From Tribonema minus (lineage: Eukaryota; Sar; Xanthophyceae; Tribonematales; Tribonemataceae): DNA of 64,000 nt. Under the pieces are notes generated by a model. The model ran no database searches, was not told where the DNA came from, and worked only from the letters and a program-made list of their open reading frames with translations. Of the stretch, positions 28,837 through 40,800 are shown in pieces. Each line of letters opens with the position of its first letter. Position 1 is the first letter of the stretch. The stretch covers positions 124,001 to 188,000 of the forward strand of contig JAFCMP010000530.1 in the NCBI GenBank assembly GCA_017506865.1, written 5' to 3'. The position numbers and the translations under genes are program-made.

Positions 28837-31800
28837 TTAGACCTGAGCGATGTTGGAAGCCCCGGCGGCGCTCATGCCAAGCGGCGCGACGCCGTCGCCC
28901 GCCCCCGCCCCTTCCGCCGCTCCCCCGCCCCCCTCGGGGGGCTCCAGCCCCTGCTGCTGCTGCGGCGGCTGCTGCGGCAGCAGCGGCGGCGGCGCGAAGC
29001 CTGCTGCGGCGCCCGGCGCCGCGCCGAGCTGCAGGGGCGAGGGCGCGAGGGGCAGCCCGATGCCGGGGAGGAGCACGCGCGGCGCGAGCGGCCGCAGCGC
29101 TGGCGGCGCGCTGCCGTCGCCGAGGAGCGCCAGGCCGCCGCCGCCGTCGCCGCCGTCGCCGTTGGCGGCGGCGTCTTGCGCGGCGCTGGCGCGCGCCGTC
29201 GCCGCGTCGGACTTGGTGATGTTGCGCCACTTGTCCTTGAGGTTGACGGACGTCCGGTTTTCGAAGGGGTACGCCTCCAGGATCTGCGCGCCGCCGCGCG
29301 GGGGACGGCGGCAAGGGGGCGGGCGATACCGGCATGAGGACGTGCACGGGCGAACACGTGCACAGAGCGCAAATGGATGGTGTGCTGATGCATGTTGTGA
29401 TGGCGGACGATGAGCCGGCACGCTGGTGCTCATGGCTGCGGCCGGCGTCGAGCGACTGCGCGGCAGCCTGTGCGCCGTGGGCGTTCGCTGCCGCTGGCTG
29501 GCGCTAATCGACCGCGTGTAGAGCTGGTCGCATGCGGGCTTGCAACATCAACAAGGCGCCATCCGCGCCCGCCGTCGTGTATGCGACACAAAAACCAAAA
29601 AGGGCGTGGACTCCATTTACACAGGCGCTTCGAGCATGGAACAGCCTCCATCACACCAGCGATGTGACCTTGCCCGCGTGCCGGTGCGACCACACCTATA
29701 CGTCATGCACACGAGCAAAGGCTCCCTTAACGTGCATGCTGACAGAGCAGCGCTTTGACTCACCACGGCCCACCGCCCCTCGCCGTATATCTTGACGCCA
29801 TCTCGCAGGTAACCCTCTTCCTCCTTCGTCCTGCACACGGCAGCACAATCCCACGACTGTCAGAGGGCGACTTGCTCACGCGCACCCGGCGCGCTGCAGA
29901 AGCAACACGCCCCCGTAATGCCCCCCTGTCGTTTGGTGGCACCAAGTAATTCCCGTTGCACGAAGTCAATGCACTAGGTACCGTGGCAAATACGCGCTCT
30001 TGCGCGCCGCTGAGAAGCGGGAATTGGGATGCTCGGCGTCATTGATGCGGACCTCCTGTTGAAGTTGCAAACGAGCTCTCGAGTTCACTAGGTGACTGAA
30101 CATGGCAGTGCTACACGCGTGTGCGTGTTTGGAAGTGCGAACATGGCAAACAGTTCATGAACTCCGAGGCGCGGCACGGTTGGTGGCGCGCCGTGCTGCT
30201 GCGAGAGTCAGCGGCTGCGCGCAGGTGGCACGGCATGGGGCCGCGCATCCCGTCGGACCCAGCGCGCGCTGACGCCGCCCTGCGCAATGTGCGTGAAGGT
30301 GACCGCCGCGCACTACGCACGACATGGTACAGTACCCACGGATGCAATTCAACGCAACACGCACTATGCGAAATGCGGCCGGCTGGACCAAGGTGGCTTT
30401 TGAGACGCTGACGTCAGGGGGGTGCGGGCATTGGATGCGTGAAAGAGGGGAGTTGGGGTTGTGAAATTGACGATCATATGGTGATGACTGAGTGACTGCT
30501 AGTACCTATCTATGCACGCTGAGAGCACCGCCTGCACAAGCTCAACAACCGGCAAAAATGACTCACCAAAAGCGCCGGCCCCTTGAGCCACTAGCGACCG
30601 TCTTCTTGAGCTGCGCGTGCGGCACGGATGCGGAAGACAGACGCGCTGTGAGCGGAGGGCGCATGACCTTCCAGGATGATCACAAGAACAGAGTGGCACG
30701 TGGAGATCATCAATAGTGGTGTCAAGATTGATGGGGACTCTACCCTGCGGAACCGCAAAGGCTTTGTGAGCGCTGGGCGTGCGTGCCACGGCGAGCCGTG
30801 ATGCGTGCCGCGCAGGTGCGGAAATCACTGTTCATGCACAGCACGGGCGCGCCCGCAATGTTGAAGTGCCACAGGGGTGCTTTGTGCGGTGCAAGCCCCC
30901 TCACTTCAAGCGTGACCTGAGGGCATTGCCGTGTCTCCACACTAGATCCAGCCAAAACCAAAAGCGGTCCACACAGCCACGCCTGGCGTTGCGCAGCGCA
31001 TGCCGGCCGATGCTGCTGTCAGGGCACCAGAGTGGCGTAATTCAAGTGGAGTGTGTGCACTGCAAACATTGCATGGCACTGTGTGTGAGCCATTGGTTCA
31101 TTCACTTCAACATTGTGAATACTTGTCACTTGTCGAGTGCTGTGCTATGATGTCGCTTTCAATCTACTGCAAAAGGTGTGATGCTGTACTCCAAAAGCGG
31201 TCGTACGTTCAGAACTAAGGGAGCGTTTAGTTAAACCAAACCATGACCCAAGGCAGATTTGGGTGTCAAGCGCTGCAAGTCAGCATTTCTGCTAGGCAAT
31301 CAAACGGCGTACTCCTGTTTGGGGCAGAATTCAGATGGCGGCTTGCAATGTGCACCGCATAGTTTGCATTACATGTATGTGGTGTACAAACGCACTGATT
31401 CTATCATGTTCTTTGACACATCATAGTATGCTTGTGGATTAATTTACTGTGCATGTGCGCTTACTGCTACACCACCGTGCGCTCCGCAGTCCCACTTCAA
31501 GTCTACCCCTTCCACAGTTCTTCCAAGGCGCAGGTCACAGGACTTGTGGGCTGGGCTTGGCCGGGAGGGGGAGGGGGGTTGCCGGGGCAAACTCACCGGT
31601 TTGACCCAGCGCTCGCCGGGCGCTTGCGCCTCGCCCATGCGTGCTATGGCGCCCGCAGCGCCGCCGGGCGACGCGAGCGGCTCATCCACGCTCTGAGAGT
31701 CGGTCCAGTCGACCTGCGCGCGCGCGTGGAGCAGCAGCGCTCAGCTCCGTGCTGCTCGTACTGAGCGCTGCTGCTCGCGACTGCTGAGCGCGCCACACAC

Positions 31801-34800
31801 TGACTGACAGTGTGTCAATGCTCTGTGGGCGGCTGCAGCTGCGGCGTCATCGCGCGCGCGGCAGTGCTAGCAATGCTGTCGACGGCGCCTTGCGATGGCA
31901 GGCGGCGCTGTGTGCGCTCAGGCCTTGATGCACCTTGCAGAACGCGCGAGCTACTCTGCGCGACACATGCGGTGGAGGCAGCGCGGACGGCAGCGCCGCG
32001 CGCTGCGGGCGGGGCGCACGTGCTCAAGCCTCGGCATCACTTCAAAGACCGCACCACCTCGCAAACACGCGAACTCTGCACTGTTGCAAGCGAGCTGCGC
32101 AGGGGGCACGCTTGCCGCGCCCGCCGAACGGCCATGCGCACGCGGGCATGCATGCGGAGCGCTGCTGCCTTCCACACGCAGCCGACCGGCGACGCATTAC
32201 CTGCTCGCCCGGCGACCGCGACAGGGTGATCCTCTTCTGCGGCGGCGGCGGCGCCTACGGCGGAGCGACACGGGCACGCACGCGCGCGGGGGGGTGGGTC
32301 GGTCGGTGACGGGGGTAGCGAGCCAGCCAGTGCGCTGCGCGACAATGTCCTCCCAATCGACGGGTTGCGAGTGCGGGGGCGCGCGTGCTGAGTGACGTGC
32401 CAGTAGGCGTGCGCGTGGCTGCTGCACGCGCACGGAACAAGAAACTTCAAGTACGTTGTCGCCCGTGGCAGCACCACGGGCTGGTGATGCTGCCAGGTGA
32501 CACGGGCCGTACGCGCGGGCGCCACTTGCTTGATCCTCTGCTGCGGCCCCCTGGCTGCCTTAGGTTTGGCGAGGCTGAACTGCTAACCCTAACCATAACC
32601 CTAACGCTAAGATGAGCTCGAGTCAGCCTTCCGCCGGCAGGGACCGGCGCCCCTTAAAGTGTCGTGGGGTGGCTCAGCCCCCCCCCCCTGAGCCAACAGG
32701 CAGGGCGCCCCAGAGCCCTTGCGCCTTTGCATGCGGGCTAGCCGCTCGCAGGCCGCTGACGGACGGACCGAGGAGGCGCCACAACGCTTCAGCCTCAGGT
32801 ACGCAGCCAGCTACGTGCTGCAAATGGCTGCGGCGACGTTGTTGGAATATGAGATGGTCCAATACTTAGTGCATGCCCTAGGGGTAGGGCACGGTCCAGT
32901 TCTAGGGTTTCTCCGACGTGATCGCGAAACGCGCCTGCGCACGCTGCTGTTTCTCATCCTCATCCCGACGTTCCTCTGACCCGACGACTGTCGCTGGGCG
33001 ACGGCCGCGCGCGGCGGCAGCGCGCGCCTGTGCGCAGCCTGGACGGCTCGCAGCGTTCTCGGCTGCAGTCGTCGGCGGGCGAGTTGCCCCCGTTGCATCG
33101 CCCGTTGCAAGGGCGAGGTGGTCAGCGCAGCTAACCCTAACCGTAACCCCAAAGCAGCCAACTGCGCCTCGAGGGAACGCCTTCAACGCGTCGATCGCGT
33201 CCGTCCGGAACGCAGTCGGCAGAAGCATTGGCGGCCAGCTGTGCGTTGTGAAGGCGTGCCCTCCCGGCTCGCGGGCTTTGGCTCAATGCCTGAATACTTG
33301 TTTTTAAAGAGCAAATCAGACTGGCAAAGATAACAGATGGCACGGTTGACCCAACCCTAACCCTAACTCTAACCGCCAAACCCTAACCTAGCCCACTAAT
33401 CCGTGCGTAACTGCAGCCACCCCGTGAGATCAAGAAACGGCTGTCTGCTGCATAGTTTAAGGTCAGCGGTCTTCGACCTAGAGTTACCATTCATGACCAA
33501 CAGGTCAGCTGCCACATGCACAATGACCGCCCCCCCCCCCCCCCCCCCCCCCCCCACACACACCACTGAGCAACGCCGCTCCAAGTTCTGTGTACCATGA
33601 TTGCGCAAGTTGCTGAAGCCGCGTAATAATTGTAGAAAGGTTATGTCAGCGCTCAAATTCAACTTCAGTGAGGTCGCCGCCATCTTCAAGCTAACCTTTC
33701 CGCCTTCGCCGGGTGTTTCAGGGGCACCTAGGCCTGCTTGGCCTTCTGCGCCGCCCCCCCCTTCTGCCCCCTCAGCAGCTCCCCCCTGGCCCTCTTCGGC
33801 CTGCACCCACACACGAGGTCAGGAGGCACACGCCGCAGCAGAGTGAGGTGAAGCATGGATGCCATACGTTCAAATAAGCGTGGACCGATGGCGCGTCGCC
33901 AAGACATCAGCGCGGCGGCGCGCGGCACTTTCAAGGTTCACGGTGAGCGCTATACAGTAGCGGTGAGTTAGCGAGCAAAGTCGCGGTTCAAAAGGCCTAT
34001 CCCGACACAATGTAACTGGGAGATTTGTGGCTGGCCGACAAAAGTGGCACGCTTCAAGGTCGGACACGATACAACGTGACTGGTGAATGATGTACGAGGA
34101 ACGTGATTCACGAGCCCCCCCCCCCCCCCGTGGTGGCAAAGAATCGCGTACGCGTACCGTACCGACACACCTACCCCCTGACCCCCCGCCGCCCAGCACC
34201 CCAACGTCGACGCTGAAGCAGACCCTGTCGCCTCATGAACGCGAGTGAGTCAAACTTGAGCCGCCTTACAAAATGGAGGCGGCGATGACGCGAACCATGG
34301 GCGACCGACTGCAGGGGGGGGGGGGCGGGGGGAAGTTGCGGTTACCTCCTCTGGCTCAAGTTCAACTTCGGGCTCCTCGTCATCCTCCTCCTCCACCAGC
34401 TCGTCGCTCTCAAACTCCGAGTCACTGTGCGAGGCCCAGTCCAGCGGGCCGTTGCGCTTCACCGAGACCACGACCACCGCGCCGTCGCCGCTGCTGCTGC
34501 TGCTCGCGTAGCCGTCGTCCGACTCGGCGCTGCTGCCGCCGCCGGCGCCGGCGATCGCGCGCTTGAGCCCCTTCTTCCGCTGCGGCGACGGCGGCGACGC
34601 CTTGGCCTTGGCGTTCTTGACGTTCTCCTTGGTGCTGCGGCGGAGCTTGAGGCGCTTCTGGACGGCGACCGGCCGCGCGGGGGAGGGGGCTTCGGCCTGG
34701 GCACCGAGCGCGTTCGTGGGCGCATGGGCGTGTGTGTGTGTGTGTGTGGGGGGGGGGGGGTAGCCGCAATCAACTTGCTGTCCTGATCACAGAGCGCATG

Positions 34801-37800
34801 GCGACTGCGAGCGCCGCCGGCCTGCGTGCGCTGCTGCCGCCCTCGCAAGGTGGACGGCAGCGGCGCCGCCGTGCTCTCGTGCGCAGCTGGCATGCGCGCG
34901 CGCACGTGCATGCAGTCAGGCGAGAGCTAGCAGGGCGCATCTCGGGGCGTGCAAACAAGGCGGCAACAACTCCAAGCAGGACGCGGCTCACGCGGGATCC
35001 GGCTGCCGTGCATGCGCCGGAGGCTGCCGTCATGTCGCCACCGTCCATCGACGCGTCATCATCTGCGCGATAGCGACGGGCATGCATAACGACGTGCGCG
35101 CCCCGACTGAGTCGCGCGCACGTGCATGACGACATGGGGCGACGCAACTCTGACACGCGATCCGTCCGTGCACACCGCAGGATGCTGCTGTCTAACCATG
35201 ACTCAGGGGCGCGCTGCCCCCGTCAGCACATGCGTGCGCGGCCTCACCAGCGCCTGTTCCACCGTGCTGAGCCCGCGCCGGTTGTGCACCACGGCCTCCG
35301 CCGCCTCCCGCGCCGCCCGCAGCCGCTGCAGCACGCGCACGCAAACAGCGGCCGCAGGGGGCTCAGTGTCGTTATGCGCGGCTGGGGGCAATGCGGGGGG
35401 GGGCGCAGCGGTGGCGCGATGGAGCGCATCACACTTGGGGTAGGCATGTATCGGAGATGGTGCGGTCAACGTCTGCAGGACAGCTGCAGGGGCGTGCGGC
35501 CTTTGCGCACGCTGCAACAGGCGGCAATGGCGCGCGCCGCTGCCGCCGCTGCCGCAGTTCAGCGCGGTCCATGAAGCGTTCATTGAGAGCCGCCGCTGCG
35601 GCTGAGCGCTGTTGCCTTCAGTCCAGAGCGCGCGCGCATACTGTACTGTCCATGTACAGCGTCGGGTCCACTGAAGGCGCGCCCGTCAACATGGACTCTC
35701 TTTCACCGCTCGCATCATCCACTGTCCCCAAGTATGTTCCAGCAACCCTATGGGGCTGGACAGTCCTCCGCATGCAAGTTGATGTCAATCGAAGGTGGGG
35801 TAGGGTTAGGGTTAGGTGACCCTAACCCTAACCCGACCCCCCCCACACCCCCTCCCATCCCCGGGGCAGTGCATACACGCTCCCTGGTGTAAGAGCCCGG
35901 TCCGGCGCAGCAAGGAGCAAAAAAGAATCCCATATGCAGCGCTGTCGTACAGCCATGCCCCTTCTCTGTACAATGTTACAGTATCCACAGCAGCGCTCAA
36001 CAACCTGCTTCCATCTGCTGGTGTCCGAAGCCAGTCCATGCTGGGGAGTGGCCTGTCTGCGGCATGCTCGCATACCCATGGTATGCAGCGACCTATACCT
36101 ACTGTATGGCTACGGAGGTGCGTTTGCAATGGGCACATGGGGGCAACATGAGGCAGAGACATGCACAAGAAGTGGGGGACCAAGCACCTGCCCTGGTGTA
36201 CGTGTCTATTCTGTTCACGGCGGTAAAAATGAGACCACAAAAGGTCATTTGAAGTCGCTATGCTAGTTAGCTTCTGAAGCGGTCACTCATGATTCAGAGC
36301 TTGGTTGGCTTGAAAGCCATGTATATGATCTACTCAAGTGGTCAAAAGTTGTTCACGTTTTGTGAACTAGTTGCGGCTTTACAACTGGCGTGTAGATAAT
36401 CATGCAGTGCCGTTGAGCAGCAGTTTTGCCTTTGAATGTGACTTGACATCCTCTGTCAAAATATGTCAGCCTTTTGCACTGGAAAATGCAAGACCCAGAC
36501 TCTGAAATGCACATTAAATGCACCTGGTGCATGATGGCAATACCGTGCAACCTTGCTTGGCTGTCATTGATGATACATTGAAGGCTGAAGGCCACGATCG
36601 TCACATTTAAAGCCTTTAGTATGGTACTGGAAAAACAACATTTCCATTCAGTGAATGTGTGATCATCAACTGTGGTGCTGCAACACTGACCTTCAACTTC
36701 AACAACGGCAAAATCGCACCTGACAAGCAGGGCTGTCGAGTTGAGCTTCACCACATACTATAGCGTCACATATGTACCACCATTCTCTTCTCTTGAGAGT
36801 GTCATAAGAATGGCTTGTGAAGAAGTGAACACTCTTGACTGGAGCACACATCAAACGGGCAAGGGCCATGCGTAACTGCCGCTTGGATGAAGGCTTTACA
36901 CATGTAGAGGTTCCAGAGCTCATTGTCACTTTACCGCCGCCAGCACTCCGAGTGCACACTCCATTTGTACCTGCACAGCATGACTTGAATCATTTCACAC
37001 TGCAAAGAGCTCTTCCCTCATTATATGCACAAGCAGCGCGCGACACGCCGGTACTCATACGGCTACTTTGCAAGACGATAGCGTAACCTGAGCGCCATGT
37101 GCGACCCAGAGATGAGCAACGACAGCGCACTGAAGCCCTCTGCACCTTGGCTGCCAACGACGTCGACATTGAGCAGAGCATGGCCAACATCGCCATGTAC
37201 ATAATGGGTCAACGCCGGGCTATAACTTCAAGTATGGCATACGACGTGCTACCAGAATGGAGCAATCATGGTTTCTTCATAGGTAATAAACCATCACATG
37301 TGCAGTGACACGACAGAGCCATGCATGCAACTACATGGCTGGCACTTCACACAGCAGCACACGGCGCGTCGCCTGCCGTGCCCCTCCCTGTACCAGACGT
37401 CAGATCCACTCAACAGGGGGCGTCGTCAATACCCACACCAGTGTGCATCGCGGGCCTCGTGCTACAGATCGCTTCCACTACGAGCGTTGGACACATAGAA
37501 GTAGTACAAACGGCGATAGCGGTCAACATGCGCGCGCCATCCTCAGTCCTCGTACATACCTTGGCCTCGTCCGGCGTTGGCGGCACGCCCGCCTCGCCCT
37601 CCGCCTGCAGAGCGTGACACGACAGAGCGATGCACAGCACAGGTCAGCGCGTCATTTGCCTTTCACAGTCACTGTGGGCAGTGTGTGGGCCAGCGTGCAC
37701 ATGCAGTGCCTAACCCTAACCCTAGGTCCTGACCCTGACCCAAGCCCTAGGCCAGCGCGCCGCGGTGCGCGTCTGAGCCGCTGCACCACATTGAGCGCGT

Positions 37801-40800
37801 AGCACGGCACATCACGAGGGCGGCGTCAGTGTGCGGGCCCCATTGGAAAGCTGCTGCGCTGCGCTAAGCCCCGCAGCTGCATGACGATTACCCAGTCCCG
37901 CACGTGCTCACGACTTCTATGGCACCCCCCCCCCACACCCCCACCACCCCGCCCTGCAGCATATTACGGCAGTCTTTATTCAAAACCAAACTTTCTTCTA
38001 GTCCTGATTCGCGAATCAGTCTGCGGCATTGGCGCGCCCACGACAAGGCGCCCGAGCACCCCACCCCTCAACGCAGCAGCGCCGCGGCACGCACGCGCGC
38101 ACTCACCCGCGGGCGCTTCGCCTTGCCCTTTCCCTTGCCGCCGCCCCCTTTGGCCTCGTCGTCTGTCTCCGTCTCGTCGGCGCCACGCTTCTTCACCGCG
38201 CCCGCTGCCGCCGCCGCGACCGTCGGCAGCAGCGGCGCCGCGAGCCCGTCCGCGGCGGCCGTCGCGGCGGCGGCGGCCGCGGCGGCGGCCTTGGAGCGCT
38301 TCTGCGCGGACGACGCGCGCCCCTGCGCGAGGCGGCGGCAGATGCAGGGTGAGTCTCGTGCGCTGCGCGCGCCGCCGCTGCGAATCAGGCGTGCGTGTGT
38401 AGTCTGGGATGCGTGTCGCGGCGCGCGAGGGCAGGCCTGCACGCCCTCAAGCGTCGATGCCCGTGCCGCTCGTGTGTGCGAGCATCTGCGTCCGGCGCCA
38501 GCGCTGCGTCTGTGCGTGCGTGCTGCTTGTGTCCGCAAGTGTCTGTGTGTGCATACGATGGACAGTTTTGGGCGAGCGCGGGGGCAACCGCGTGCCAGCG
38601 GAAAGCGTCCGGCGCCAGCGCGAGTCGCCTGCGCTGCTGAGCATCGCCGCTGCGCTGCGCGGTAATCCATAGAGGGCTTTGATGCAGGTGGGCGGGGGCG
38701 CAGGCGTGCTCGGCGACAGATCGATTGAGCTTGTGATCAGTGCGGCTGACGAGAGCACCATTCATAAAAGGGGGCGCAGGTGTGGGTAGCGGGCATCCAA
38801 GGCCTCGTTATAGACCCCGTCTGCGTGACGCATTGTGCTCAAGTGTGGGGCGTGCACACGAGGCCCTGGGGGCCCCTGAGATGATGACACAAGTGTAGTG
38901 AAAACAGCAGCCTGATGGAGATAGGGCGGAAAAAACTAGGTCACTAGGCTCTGGAGCATGGCGGCAAAGTGAGAGTGCGATGATGCCGGGATGATGAGCA
39001 GTGGTCTGCGGACAGCGTAAGCGAGCTCGGCTGCAAGCAGTGCCCCCCCGCGCTCCGCTTCCGCGGTGCGCGCGTGCGGTGCAGCCGACCAGCGCAGCGC
39101 GCCCCTGCCCGCTGCGCACATCCTCCCACCCATGCCCGATGTGGACTGTGCACGCATTCAAACGTGCAGAGAGTACCATGTAGGTGTGCCACAGTAGTGT
39201 GCCACACTGGAGATGCTGAGGGGCCGCTGAGGACGCGCACGGCACGGCCGCGCGCCACGCGCCGAGGCGATGCAAAGAAAGCAGCATGAATGGGTCAAGT
39301 TGGGACAAAAGGTGGGGTGTGGGCTGGCGCCGCAACTGCAGCGCTCCGCACGCGAGCTGACCTCCGGCGCGCCGCCGCCGCCGCGGCCCGCGTTGAGCAT
39401 CCCCAGGTCCTGCAGCACGCGCGCGCGGAACGCGCCGTCGTCTGCCGCCAGCATGGCGTCGCTCTGTGCGGGGGGGGGGGGGGGGGGGGGGGAGCGGCGG
39501 CGTGTGATCTCGGGTGCCCCCCCGCGCCTGGCGACACTGCGGCGACGGCTACGCAGGCGCGGCACTTACCCACGGCGCCGGCACCGTCGCGCCCCGCTGC
39601 AGCGGTCTGATGGTGGGGGGCTGGGTCATGGCGGTGTGTGTGATTGTCCAATCAGCGGGGGAGGGGGGGGATGGGGGGGAGGGTTCGTGCGGCAGCACGG
39701 CGGGACAGGGGGCAGCAGTGTTACGTTAGTGACGATATGCGCGGCGGGGGGAGGGGCGGGCGGGGGAGGGGAGGGGGTGGCAATATGCGATCCCCACCCC
39801 CCACCCCCCCCACCCCAGCCCTCATCTCCCGTGTTAGCGTGAGATGAGCGATGAAGAAGAGTTGGCGGGTGCAGGTGGTTGCCAGCCATGCTGAGCACCG
39901 CCACTCACCTTCAGACCTCGCCCGTAGATCATGGGCAGCCTGGGCTTGTCGAGGCTGTCGTCAAGATGCTGCGGAGGGGGCGGCGCGCGGGGGGAGAGCG
40001 GCATGACAGGGGGTCAGTGAGCATGCATGCGCGGTCTACTCGTCAGGAGTGTGGAGATGGAAATGGGATATCGCAGCTTGTTGCTCAGTGCTGGCAAACG
40101 TGCGCTTCGCTTCGTCAAATGATGCGAGGATATGTTCACTGAAAACAGGACTGAAAGCGCTGACAAAAAACGCAAGCTCGGTGATTACGCGGGCGAAGCC
40201 CTCCCCCCCGACATGCAATGCATGGGCGGACAATCGGAGACATAAGGCAAGCGTCCGTTACACACCATTTGTGATGACTTCACGCACCGTCACCCGGAAA
40301 TGCAGGACACACACTGTGGCGCCGGGACGTAGAGTTTCAAGAAGGCGGCCTGGCATTAACTCATCAGTACTGCAGCCACTTTCTGGCATATGGCACTAGT
40401 CAGGCAGCAGCGGCATGCGGGAGGCATCCCTGGTGAAATTCACGCCGTTTTCTGTACAAAGACAGCGACGGAGCCTGCAGCGTAGACTGGCGCTCTGACT
40501 CACCCTGCACAGCGTCATGATGTTGGCCATGAGCGTGCTGAGCTCGTTCTCGTGCAGCAGCGCGTTGAGCTTCATGACGGAGATGACACCCTCCTGCGAC
40601 GAGCAGCGGCGGCGGCAGCAAGCGATGACGCATGGTTGAAACTGCCGCGAAACCGACGAATGGCAAGCGCGCCCGCTGCGCAGCAGCCGACAGCCAGCGG
40701 CAGACCTGTCTGTCTATGAACGCGCGCGCAAGCACGGCAGGCGTGCGCGTGATCAGCAGCAAGCGACACCAGTCTGAACCCTCCGCCGTCGCGGCGGCAG

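Noticed and set aside
28422-29337. Long plus-strand open frames opposite the last exon of the TRF-like gene
   Set aside because: They are GC-driven shadows of the minus-strand exon 28837-29283, which has the telobox motif, good splice signals and a consistent phase.
32280-32370. Minus-strand segment reading VDWEDIVAQRTGWLA, suggestive of an extra MYB exon
   Set aside because: No convincing acceptor or donor flanks it, and exons 34346-34696 and 31597-31713 already join in phase.
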